64,000 bases of DNA from assembly GCA_016648135.1 (NCBI GenBank), contig JADDOH010023630.1:124001-188000 (forward strand), written 5' to 3'. The notes beneath the pieces are model-generated. The model saw only the letters and a list, made by a program, of their open reading frames with translations, had not been told where the DNA came from and did no database searches. This document shows positions 43,171 through 53,038 of the stretch, piece after piece (positions within the stretch are counted from its first letter, which is position 1; each line of letters opens with the position of its first letter). Position numbers and translations under genes: made by a program. This stretch comes from Agrypnia vestita (lineage: Eukaryota > Arthropoda > Insecta > Trichoptera > Phryganeidae).

Positions 43171-43474
43171 TGTTACGTGGCGTGGCTCGCTCGAAAAATG
43201 AAATAGCACAACTCGTAAAATAAATCTTTTATTATCGCTTGTACATTATCTCTAACATTTTACAATCGCTCGCAACGCAATACTGGTTTTTTTATTCAAA
43301 CACAAAAGAACAGCTCTCTTTTGTTTTTCTACTCAGGTAAGAACCCTTCCATTTCTTCGCTATTTATTTAATCATGTTAGTTCTTATTTCAACCACTGGG
43401 CATACCGGCCCGCCGTTCTGCGCATGTGACACTTTTCTATGGAACTGTCAAATGTCAACGAACAGCTCGTTACA
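43171..43474 (-). repeat. 5' LTR
   Basis: 304 bp, with terminal TGTTAC/GTTACA. It acts as promoter in the minus orientation. CAGGTAAGAA at the antisense strand (43334-43343) is a strong splice donor for plus-strand transcripts. Confidence 0.93.
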
Positions 43475-43478
43475 ATAT

Positions 43479-44225
43479 GTAAGGACCTAATATATTGCAT
43501 ATTCGCAATAAAAAGTGTCCAATGAAAAAATACTGGCTAAAACTCTTTAAGTGTATTTTCTCAACGGTTGTGAAAACTAGTGATGATTTCTTATATTATA
43601 TATATACAATATATACTAACTATATATATATACAATATCTTCGTTGCATACTATTTCTATATATTATTATGTTTTCGTATTAATTTTCCAGTTATTTTGT
43701 ATTCATGTACCCTGCTCTAAGTAATAATATAAGTTTTCTTATAACTCATCCGGAATAATATATTGTACCTTGTGAATAATATATTTTAACAAATAATTAC
43801 ATAAATAGATAAAATTTAAATGTCCCACCTAAGCAATACGTGAAAATACTTTGAAATAAACATTTTAAAGAAAACACTAAAACAAATACATCATACCTTT
43901 GCATCATATGAGTCGTTTTTGTAAAATATTTCAATACCGCAAAATCGTCGTAATAAATAATAATTTTTGATAAATTGTAAAGGACGATATATCGATGCTT
44001 CCGCACGTACTTAAGGGACATCCCTACCTTGCACAGGCCGTGAATACAAATCGTATCCCGCTTTGATTTCACCGGCCGTCAGTAGGTACGCCACTTGATG
44101 GTGATGACGATTGTAACGTTGTCCTCAGAGTTCAGGACAAACCACCAGCACACATTCTGCCAGAATAAATTATATTTTTAACAATATTTTGAAATGTATA
44201 TTCTGAGAACGAAATTACTGGGTTC
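43479..44225. other. AT-rich DNA with TA microsatellite
   Basis: TATATATACA repeats at 43595-43637. No gene recognised. Confidence 0.5.
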
Positions 44226-44229
44226 TGTC

Positions 44230-44695
44230 CATAAATAAATATTTATTAATTAAGATAAATTATGAAAGTCTCACAGAGACGAACCTATTTACGCGGCCCA
44301 GGGCTTACAGCCTGGCTTATGTGATCGCGACACACATACTGAGGATCATAGCAGGCAAGACTCTGAGGGATGGCATGAGTTACACCAGAATAAGAAAGAT
44401 CTATCTATTCATTTCATGAGAAAAGACTACAGATGTCTTTAGCATAGTATAATCAAATAAACGAAAGATTCTCAGATTTAAACATATATAGAACATTCAA
44501 AATTTGATAATGTGTGGAAGCTCTTACGATGGAATTGATGAACGTTGCATCGTGTAGAGTGGTCATTTAGCCAACTCATCCAGGTTTTTAAGCCCTGGAC
44601 CATCGTATAAATAAACTTACATACATGTTTCTCATATTCATAGCTTCGTCTCTGTGAGACTTGTATAACTAACTTATCTTAATTAACAGACAAGA
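44230..44695. mobile_element. foldback family B element, both arms
   Basis: The left arm has AATTATGAAAGTCTCACAGA, GCCCAGGGCTTACAGCC and GCTTATGTGATC. The right arm is inverted, with GGTCATTTAGCC, AAGCCCTGGACCATCG and CTTCGTCTCTGTGAGACTTG. The centre differs from that of the 38-kb copy. Confidence 0.75.
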
Positions 44696-44699
44696 CGTT

Positions 44700-45395
44700 C
44701 TTTAGATGTTCTTTACAAATAAATATATTAGGAACTTATATACTTATATATTACATATATATTATTACATACATATATATTACCTACATACATAAAATAA
44801 TAAAATATACTGTAACAATTAAGTTATTACTAGCAGCTACAATACTTACACCATTTGTAGCGCATTAATATTATAAGATTTTTTGTGTTTTTTTTTTAAT
44901 TAAAAAGGAATATTGCATAGAATTGCTTCCGCCCGATCTCTATCCATTTGAATTATATGTTGTGAAAAGATGGAGTTGAAGAAAAATTACGGGAAAGTAA
45001 TTCATTTTGATGCCTGCATCTCCCAACATCTTCATAAATTTATCCATTGATTTTTTACGATATTTTCGAGTACTTTTGAACCAGATTATTCATCTGCCTC
45101 TAAGTTTTAAATTTTTCGTGGTCTATAAAATATATGGTCTTATTAAAAAATATGTTAACAAAATGGTTATTGTTTCGCATTAATTTGAGGCTATAAACTA
45201 ATTCACTCGGATATGTCACAGGTGTAATCAAGCAGGCCCGCACGTGCGCGGCACGAGGGCAGTCCAATCAGACAATAAGGTGGTCAGGGCCGCCGTCGGA
45301 ATAATCATTTGCCCCCCTCCGCTGCCTGTGAATAGTGAGTAATGCATTATACGTGTACGTTACTTCGTCAAAACCTTAGTAGATTTGAACGAATT
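44700..45395. other. unassigned DNA
   Basis: TA-rich microsatellite at 44745-44800. The plus strand at 44922-44975 could encode LPPDLYPFELYVVKRWS, faintly like a DDE-transposase PPYSPDLNPIE block, but nothing around it supports this. A GC-rich patch lies at 45235-45330. Confidence 0.3.
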
Positions 45396-45459
45396 TCGTG
45401 TATTCCAGGGTACTATTGACTGTACTCCGGGACTCTGTTGCTTATTGCCCTAATCAAAA

Positions 45460-45790
45460 TAAACGAGTATCCAATTTCGAATATCTGTCTGTCCGTAACT
45501 GGATGGAATTGGGTTGGAATTACAATAACAACACTGAGCGCCTGAGTGTGATACGCAATCAGCGTGCGGCTCAGGTAACGCGTAAGAGTCGTCCCACCAA
45601 ATTACACGGACTTGACATTTTTGTTTTTTATCAACCATCCTAATTTCGAATGTCTGTCTGTTGATGGAATAAGGATGGAATCACAATAACACAGGCGATG
45701 ACTAGCCGATGATGAGGCCCGGGCGCCCGAGTGTGTCACGTCAATCAGCGCGCGGCTCATGCTACACGCAAGGGTTGTTATAAATTATTA
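45460..45790 (+). repeat. family F, two tandem units
   Basis: AATTTCGAATATCTGTCTGT at 45472 is repeated as AATTTCGAATGTCTGTCTGT at 45643. Each unit runs through GGATGGAAT, CAATAACA and GAGTGTG to CAATCAGCG and CGCGGCTC, then ACGCAAG. The family occurs singly at 18040-18140 and 58860-58920. Confidence 0.75.
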
Positions 45791-45944
45791 TTATGTTCCG
45801 TAATTTTCTGAGACTTGTTTTATTGAATTTAGTTTTAGTATCAAGCAAATAAAGTCAAATTATAAAACGAATGGTTTTCTATTCATGAATTTTCAGTTTG
45901 AATATCCTGCAATTATTATGTCGAATGTGCGGACGGCAAAATGG

Positions 45945-45993
45945 ATGTGTGTGTGTTTTTGTGTATGTGTGTGTGTGTGTGTGTGTGCGTGAG
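45945..45993 (+). repeat. TG microsatellite
   Basis: An almost pure TG run with a few interruptions, ending TGTGTGCGTGAGG. Confidence 0.95.
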
Positions 45994-46218
45994 GTGCATG
46001 ATGACGTCTGTACGGAGAGAATGTTTAAATGTCCGCGGACCAAGACCGCTGGGCATCTTTTGTTGAACCTTCTCAATGAATCAACATCTAATTGTATATT
46101 GTCCTTCCGGAGAAGATCGGAGTTTATCAGGAGATAAGGCGCCGCGCGCCCTCTCTAGTATAGTCAAATGCGTTACATGTTACGCTGTCGAGTGCATTTG
46201 GCACCTCTAGCGACGCAA

Positions 46219-46812
46219 TCTATATCTATAAAACTCAATGTCTGACTGTCTGTTCTCTATACGAATGTAAACCGATCAAATTTTGCATACTTATTCTTTA
46301 GAACCCGGCGAGTAACATAGCCGATACTTCGCCCCTTCCAATACCCCTTCCTCTCCCCCTTATATATTTTCCATGCAAATCTGTACCGTTTGACCGATCT
46401 CCGATCACCGAATATTATGGGTGACATTTTCCCTCTCCCCCCTTACCTTACCTTTCCGGCTGATATATTTTCTGTACCTACACCGTTTGACTGATCTGAT
46501 CCAAATTTTGCATACTTATTTTTTAAGACCCGGCGGGTAGCATATACGACATTTACACCTTTCTCCTTACCCATTCCTCTCCCCCTGATATATTTTCAAT
46601 GCAAATCTTTACCGTTCTACCGAATTTCGCATCCTTATTCTCTAGGACCTAACGGTAAACAGTTCACGCCGCCCCTCGGACATCCCATCCAACATTAAAT
46701 GGAAACATTGTTTTTTAGAGGCTTTACAAAACAATGGAACTTTTATTTCCTTCCACCAACTTATTCTTAACTTAATCCTTAACCCGTGCAACGCCGGGTA
46801 TGAACAGCTAGT
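46219..46812 (+). mobile_element. non-autonomous Helitron
   Basis: It begins TCTATATCTATAAAAC after an A and ends CTAGT before a T, the Helitron 5'-TC, CTRRT-3' and A/T target rule. Eight bases before CTAGT is a hairpin, ACCCG-TGCAACGC-CGGGT (46782-46799), the usual end signal. Inside, a unit with AAATTTTGCATACTTATTCT and ACCCGGCGRGTAACATA is repeated about three times, decaying toward the 3' side. There is no Rep/helicase ORF. Confidence 0.85.
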
Positions 46813-47715
46813 TATTATATAAAATAAATAAAACTGAAAATGTATGGTTTAAGATTGTCAGATTTTAAGTAAAATTGTCACTTCGTATTGCATTAATAGC
46901 ACGTCTCTAACGTAGAAGAAAGCAGCACACAAGTCAGTGCATACAGACTGCGGCCGCGTAAGAAATAACCAGTACCTCCCTGACTTCCGCTTCCGTGGCG
47001 ATATGACTATAGCGAAACGTCGAGAGTCGAATCTCAACACATCCATATTGTTCGTAAAATAAGGCGGGGACAGAGAATGGCTTTGTGCGAGCGGCCGTGC
47101 CACTTCGCAACAGTTTATATGACCGGTGCGGAGCAGCACGGTCCTGCTTGTTAATTGAAAAAAAAGTCAACCTAGCGACGTTTGAGTAGGACCGATATGG
47201 AAGCTCTCGCTCTTAGAACGGTCCTAGATAAGCGGTGGGTACCATTTACTGTTCGTATAAAATAGAAGTTTATTTCAAAACCTAATTGACAGTAATTCTC
47301 TAAATCAATACTTGTTACCACTCCTATTTTCTTTGTTCTTCACCACGTGCGCTGTATACGCCCATTGCTGCGCAGCAGGTACATGCCGTATTTAACGTAT
47401 TGCATTGACATAACGAATATATACGCACATGGTTGGAGCAGGCCGAAGGCACTTATAATTTATTTATTTATCTATTTTTTTATTATTTTTATTATTATTT
47501 TTTATTTATTATTTATTTATTTACTTATTTTAATTTTATTTATTTATTATTTTTTATTTAATTATTTGTTTACGCCCATAAAAATGTTATAATATAGAAA
47601 GAAGTATATAACACAGTATCAGGTATAAGCAGTAGGTACATATAAGTATATTGTATATTGTACTAGTATTCTGTTAGTGTCTCATTTAAAATATAAAATA
47701 AATAAAAACAAATAT
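46813..47715. other. intergenic DNA
   Basis: GC-richer at 46915-47250 without a supported gene. CGAAACGTCGAGAGTCG at 47011 resembles half of a PLE hammerhead motif. A TTTA/TTAT low-complexity tract fills 47455-47570. Confidence 0.4.
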
Positions 47716-47716
47716 A

Positions 47717-48178
47717 TCAATCAACTAGAAAGAAATACAGAAAAATCAAATCAAAGAAAAAATATTTCGCTGCTACCGGGATTCGAACCACGAATCTCCT
47801 CTTATCCGGGGCAGGCGCGTTAACCAATTACGCTGTAGTGGACTCATACATTTCCGTGAATGTATCGACCTTATGTGCACGTTCAGACACGCGGGAATCG
47901 CGTGGGAACCGCGCGGTTACGTCTGAACGATTACATAAATATCTACATAAATAAGACCCGAGGCGGATCCCATTCGATTCTGAAACCGCGTCGTTCCCGC
48001 TGTGTATGAACGTGCACTCACTGTAAGTAAATGAGATTGTACGAGACCGCTATAGCATAATTAGTTAACCCGCCTGCCCTAGATAGGAGGAGATCAATGG
48101 TTCGAATCCCGGTAGCAGCCAAATATTTTTTCGTTGATTTGATTTTTCTGTATGTCTTTCTAGTTGATTAATAAATTG
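47717..48178. mobile_element. inverted-repeat element with a tRNA-like sequence in each arm
   Basis: The arms of about 190 bp mirror each other: ATCAACTAGAAAG, then CAGAAAAATCAAATCAA, then GCTACCGGGATTCGAACCA at the left, and the reverse at the right. Each arm, read inward to outward, has TAGTTAACCCGCCTGCCC (A-box side) and GGTTCGAATCCCGGTAGCAG (B-box side) at tRNA spacing. The inner halves are GC-rich and also mirror one another (GTGCACGTTCAGACAC and GTATGAACGTGCAC). The acceptor stems do not pair cleanly, so these are not tRNA genes. Confidence 0.8.
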
Positions 48179-48247
48179 GGTTTTAAATTTCACAGAACTT
48201 TGTTCTGAAAACATTGCAATGTCACAATAAAAATGTGATCTTGAATA

Positions 48248-48480
48248 TAAAAAATAAAGTTTATCCATTTGATTAATCTCATTTTAACAGAATATTAAAA
48301 TTATTATCGACTCTTTACAAGATGTGTTGCTGGAATTTTCTGTACCGTATACAGATGGAGTAAATTTACAATAATGCGTATACCACTTATATCATGGTGT
48401 GAATTCATTTGACGGTCACTTTTGACTGCTGAAATTCACTCTGACATGCTTAAAAAAATTTAACTTCAAAAAGCTGACTA
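48248..48480 (+). repeat. dispersed repeat, family J, copy 1
   Basis: ATAAAGTTTATCCATTTGAT, then GTGTTGCTGGAATTTTCTG, then ACCACTTATATCATGGTG and TTTGACTGCTGAAATTCACT. Copy 2 is at 51005-51245. Confidence 0.8.
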
Positions 48481-50455
48481 CTTGCTGGTGTTTGTTTTAA
48501 CTTTAATGATAATAGGCCTATCAGTAATTTGACTTTTTGAATTTTAAAAATTAAGAACCCAACCAGGATAAGCTGAGACTGATATGATTTTTGTGATGCT
48601 GAAAAAATAACATAGAACGACTACTGTTTTTTGATTGATTTTAATTTTGGCAACATAAATAAATGAGTATTTCATATTATTGCTAATGTCACATGTAAGG
48701 CCGAGTAAGCTATTCGCATATAAAAATATAATGATTCAATTGCGACCGAATATTATAATCACATTAGGTGTAACAATTTTCCCAACTATAATATTTTCAG
48801 ATGCATATAATCCTGTAAATTACTTTCTATTAAGTGATTAAAATTTGTATATCACTCTTAGGTAAATGTAACGGCCATTAAACATTGCCTCAATCAGGTG
48901 ACGCAGCTTCCCAAATCTCGATTCTTGGTAGCCTCCAGGGTTTCCAGCCAGACGATCCACTCTTGTGGTCCTCTTTAGGTCTTCAGCCTATAGTCGAGAA
49001 CAGGATAATCACTTTTCTAGGCACTATTTGGCCCGCAATATGGCAGAAATATGGACAGAACATTTCCAACATTGTGATAAATAGTGATTGCTGTGGTTGG
49101 GTTTGTCCATGCGTCGCACTGTCCATGAAATTACAGCTATCTTTAGCAGTGCATTTCCTTAGTCAGAACTCTTAGTGCCTATCCACCATCATTTGTGTAA
49201 TGTTTTTACATGAACGTCTGTCGGAATCAATAAAAGAGACAGGGAATAGTGAGAGTGAATAGGGATAAGGAGAGACGCGCCATCCGGGAGCGGCCAATTA
49301 GTAATTAACCCGCACGAGAGCACCTACTATTTGCTACCTGTAAACCGCTATTAATATTATCGCGATTAGAACCATTTGTTACAAGTCAATAAATACTTCT
49401 AGAAGAATTGAGAACTTATTATACAGGACTCCTAATTCCCGATAACGTTCCTCCTTAGACAGAAGGAAGAAACATCACAATTTGTTATCAGGGTCTCAGA
49501 TGCACTGTCTCGAAACTAATCAAACGTATATGTGGTGCGAGATGTAATTCATTGTGTATTTCATTTCAGTAAGCAGAGCAGAATTGTCGATCTTTTTTGT
49601 CTAATGTCGCAGCCTCTTCTGGCATCATTTCTTCTGTTTACACGCACCCATAGAACATAACCCATCAACCCATGAACATGAGTCAGCTCTCTATATTACG
49701 TTTGTGGTATTAAGACGTCAAGGTCTATTGAACCAAATCCCATCAAGTGAAGCAGGATAATGTATTTGTACTTAGCTGATTGCTTATCGGAATAATTTTC
49801 AGTTCATCAATGTAAATTATTGATGTCTTATTCGAATTCAAATCAATTCCAGATTATCTACATAAATCTGTTCATTAAGGATTATCCTCAAAAGGCTTGT
49901 TTAAGCGTTTGCTTAAGTTATAAATTAGGAATAACATTTTATTTTTGGGCCAGTTCTTCTGCCTTCTTTGTCTTTTTAATATTCTCTTCCTTCTTAAATC
50001 TTCACTGATTTGTCATGAACTTGTATTATGATTATCTCAGCTGTTGTGAAGTAAGTTGGTTTCACGGAGCAAATCTATTGTTGAGCAGATCCCACCAAAT
50101 CAATAAAAACCTCTCATGTGTGATTCTCGAATTATTGCAAGGATGCGAAAATGCAAATATAAATACGAATCCATATCTCAAAAGCGTTAACATTTTAGTG
50201 GTCTTATTGTTTCAGTTTTCATGCTTTGGCTGATGAAGAGGATTTCAGCAACATCACTAATTGCACTTATCGGATCATGACTATGTTTCTATGACCATAT
50301 ACCTTAAAGGCTTTCTATAAGAGGACTGAGATAAGATATCTAAGTTGAAATAATCTACTTTTATAAAGGTAGAGACATGTATACATAATTTTTATAACTT
50401 CACAGTTTTCAATTTGCGTGATAGTTTTTGGAAACATTCTGCATTAAAATATAAT
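48481..50455. other. intergenic DNA, no gene supported
   Basis: The segment 48885-49195 is less AT-rich and holds a 96-codon frame (MPQSGDAASQISILGSLQGF) that I do not recognise. The rest is unremarkable. Confidence 0.4.
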
Positions 50456-50577
50456 GTTTCTCTAGGTGTGTATGACAGTTCTGACAGTTTCTCTAGGTGT
50501 GTATGACAGTTCTGAGAGTTTCTCTAGGTGTGTATGACAGTTCTAACAGTTTCTCTAGGTGTGTATGACAGTTCACA
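50456..50577 (+). repeat. 31-bp minisatellite, about four units
   Basis: GTTTCTCTAGGTGTGTATGA followed by CAGTTCTGACA, repeated at 31-bp spacing with changes only in the last few bases. Confidence 0.95.
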
Positions 50578-51000
50578 TGATATTATTTAGGAAATGTAAG
50601 TTAAGTGAGTTATAAATTTCTATTTAAAAGTGGATCCTCTACAAATAATAATGTGATTTATATAGTTTTTTTTTTCATTAAACTGTACTAGTAATTGTAC
50701 TAATGTGTTAATTTTTCCGCTATCGATGGTGCATTTCGGTATTTCATCAACTCTAGTTCCATGAAAATGAATGAACTTGTAAATAATCTGCAAAAATGTG
50801 TCGATTACAATTTTGTCACGGGACGTGGCCTTGGCAGACAACTGAAAACACTGGAAATTAAGCAATGATTCATAAGTTAGTAATTAATTATCGATAAAAG
50901 GTCGCTTGATATTTTTCAATGCACAAGTGGTGAAAACAAAGTTCATTTTTATTAATTATATTAATAATGTCACCACAAAATTATTTTGTTGGTTTTGAAG
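50578..51000. other. unassigned DNA
   Basis: GATATTTTTCAATG and AAGTGGTGAAAACAAAGTTC at 50908-50945 match the end of the P2 terminal repeats; the rest of that repeat is absent. Confidence 0.5.
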
Positions 51001-51004
51001 AAGT

Positions 51005-51245
51005 TAAAAAAATAAAGTTTATCCATTTGATTAATCTCATCTTTACACAATATTAAAAGTATATCGACTCAGATAGGATGTGGTGCTGGAATTTTTTGTA
51101 CAGATGGGGTAAATTTACTATAATACATATACCACTTATATCATAGTGTATTTTTTTCCGTACTGGAAAAAGTAACTTGAATTCATTTGACAGTCACTTT
51201 TGACTGTTGGAATTCACTCTCACACGCTTTAACAAGCGTAACTTG
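51005..51245 (+). repeat. dispersed repeat, family J, copy 2
   Basis: The same blocks as 48248-48480, with a small insertion (TTTTTTTCCGTACTGG) in the middle. Confidence 0.8.
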
Positions 51246-51765
51246 AATGATTGAGTGAATGAATGAAATGAATTAAATTTAACACCGTCTTGAATTCACA
51301 CTATTTCACAATTTATCACTCGACTATGAACCCTTTATTTTCACTGGGTAACACTTTATATATCACTTGCTAGACATTCCATTTAATTCTCGCACATAGA
51401 AGTCGAACTTTTTTATTTCGCTAGTTAGGTACCTACTTCGCTCAATTTTTTCGCTTAATATCTGTCGCTCCGAAATTGCACCACTGGCTGCATCGGCCGT
51501 CGTCCCGCGGCTAATATCGCGTCGATAGAAATATCAAAACAAACTCTCTGCGCAGCTGTCGATCCCTCGGTCTGGTTTTACAAACCTCCTAAATTATTAT
51601 TGTGTTCACTATAATATTCTCGTCGTTTACAGACGTTTCTCGAATGTTATAGATAATACCAGAGTATGTTAGTGTGACCTAGAAGATACTAGCGAGTTCG
51701 ATCTTATTGATGTGATATTTTTTTAATTTTTTATTTATTTAAAATATAATAGAAACCTAAAAGAT
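51246..51765 (+). repeat. direct repeat, family K, copy 1
   Basis: It shares order and wording with 55557-55990: AATGAATTAAATTT..., CTTGAATTCACA, GGTAACACTTTATATA, TTTTTTATTTCGCTA, CGGCCGTCGTCC, TTTTACAAACCTCCTAAAT, and an end TTATTGATGTGATATTTTTT. Identity is moderate by eye. Confidence 0.6.
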
Positions 51766-51799
51766 TTACGGATAACATTTTTACATGATTCAATATAGA

Positions 51800-52139
51800 A
51801 AAATAATAATAATATAATTTAGATACAAAGTCATTTTTTATAGTTTGAGCATTTTTGTTACATCTGTTTTGAGTTTGTCAGTGGTCAGTTGTTTGGTCTG
51901 TTGTGGCAGGTCGTTGTATAGTTTTAATCCGTTGCAAATTAGTCGGGATTCTCCTGTTTTTGTTTCGGCGTGTGTTATGTGATAGTTTTGAGCCATTTTA
52001 GTGTTGTGTTGGTGTTTTTATTGTATTTTGTGTAATTTTATGTCTTCGTCTTGTATTTCGCCAATTGCTAGTCTGTGAATGATTTTAAGTGTTTCGATTT
52101 CTGTAATGCTTTCGATGTTTAATTGTTGTGTTATAGGGT
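51800..52139 (-). pseudogene. CR1/Jockey-like LINE, 3' half, split by another LINE
   Basis: The minus strand encodes YPITQQLNIESITEIETLKI, then IHRLAIGEIQDEDIKLHK, then (next frame) AQNYHITHAETKTGESRL and LYNDLPQQTKQLTTDKLK, to a stop at about 51849. An ATT repeat tail follows at about 51803-51820. The missing upstream part continues at 56366-56650 (ending KYRTPT), so the two pieces join in order around the inserted plus-strand LINE. Confidence 0.8.
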
Positions 52140-52204
52140 ATACAGTTTCAGTTTATACATATATACACGAAATACAATTCAGGTATACATATATACACGA
52201 AAAA

Positions 52205-53038
52205 ATGTCGGCGAGCCATTTCTTTGTATCAAATCGGAGACGGACCTGTCAAAATTGTAATGTCATTTGCCGATCCGCGATGTATACAAACTTTCTCTTT
52301 TCTATGGTCTTTACTAGAGGCATTAACCATAAACAACCAATGTATAAAATAAACCATAATTTATTAAAACTTGCTGAATGGGCATATCATAGACACCTAT
52401 TCCAACATTTCATAAATATAAAATTTTGTTTCCATATCAAAATAAATCTAAAAACCATACTTACACATATTTACACAAACGCATTTAAAAACATTATATA
52501 TCAACTGAAAAGATACTCACTCGACAATAAGATCATTCTAAGTAATCATAACACATTCTTAAACTTCTTTTTACTCTTGTCTTTAACACATACTTTTTAT
52601 AAAATATATACCTACCTTGATAGTAATATAGTTCATAATAAACGATATCATTTCACTTACATAGCAAAATATTCTTTCAAAAAACTAAATTTAAGCAATA
52701 TCTTAATTCAATTCTATTTCTGTAAAATGAATTTACCCTATATACCCTCATCTTGTAACAATTATGTACAGTGCAAATATGTAGGTATTTACTACCAACT
52801 AATAATAAAACCTTTTCACTTTAATAGCTTACAGATCGATATACTTTACATCAGATTGACAAAGATGAATATTAATAATCTCGCGGTAGATATAGAGGCA
52901 TTTGATCTTTCGCAAACTATAATAGTCCCCTTACCCAAATCATGCACACAATATGATTCGGATATATTTACTTGTACAGAATGTTGGTGTAACAAAAAAA
53001 TTGTCCAAACTTACTATAGAAAGATATGGAATGGCTAA
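52205..53038 (+). CDS. upstream open frame of the LINE, unrecognised
   Basis: A 278-codon stretch from ATGTCGGCGAGCCA without a stop, overlapping the endonuclease frame by 86 bases. It is rich in H, N, Y and I (LLKLAEWAYHRHLFQHFINI) and lacks the zinc knuckles or coiled coil usual in LINE ORF1. Its last 57 codons (MNINNLAVDIEAFDLSQTII, then VPLPKSC) look more protein-like. These may really be the N-terminus of the endonuclease ORF, thrown out of frame by an indel near 52980. The coding strand is poor in G, which lowers stop frequency, so part of this may be chance. Confidence 0.3.
   Translation: MSASHFFVSNRRRTCQNCNVICRSAMYTNFLFSMVFTRGINHKQPMYKINHNLLKLAEWAYHRHLFQHFINIKFCFHIKINLKTILTHIYTNAFKNIIYQLKRYSLDNKIILSNHNTFLNFFLLLSLTHTFYKIYTYLDSNIVHNKRYHFTYIAKYSFKKLNLSNILIQFYFCKMNLPYIPSSCNNYVQCKYVGIYYQLIIKPFHFNSLQIDILYIRLTKMNINNLAVDIEAFDLSQTIIVPLPKSCTQYDSDIFTCTECWCNKKIVQTYYRKIWNG

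Larger units (their letters stand above)
41391..43478 (-). mobile_element. young non-autonomous LTR retroelement carrying an Hsp70 fragment
   Basis: The element is 2080 bp (41395-43474): two 304-bp LTRs starting TGTTAC and ending GTTACA, with the 4-bp target duplication ATAT on both sides (41391-41394, 43475-43478). It reads on the minus strand: 5' LTR 43171-43474, primer site, leader, one ORF, polypurine tract, 3' LTR 41395-41698. No protease, reverse transcriptase or integrase is present, so it would have to move in trans. The 4-bp duplication and the Gag-like coiled coil fit a Gypsy/Ty3 helper, but this is inference. The LTRs differ at 3 of 304 positions, so insertion is recent. Confidence 0.92.

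Noticed and set aside
41395..43474. Complete autonomous retroelement or endogenous retrovirus
   Set aside because: The internal region of 1472 bp has no protease, reverse transcriptase, integrase or envelope frame.
44922..44975. DDE transposase remnant (LPPDLYPFELYVVKRWS)
   Set aside because: The resemblance to PPYSPDLNPIE is weak, the frame stops at once and no inverted ends were found.
47770..48120. Two tRNA genes in inverted orientation
   Set aside because: B boxes are good, but acceptor and T stems do not pair, and the similarity extends far outside the tRNA-like part on both sides, so they are element arms.
48885..49175. 96-codon frame MPQSGDAASQISILGSLQ as a gene
   Set aside because: Less AT-rich, but no family, splice site or conserved neighbour could be found; left as unassigned.
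50456..50577. Possible CRISPR-like array
   Set aside because: Units are contiguous with no unique spacers, and the DNA is eukaryotic; it is a minisatellite.
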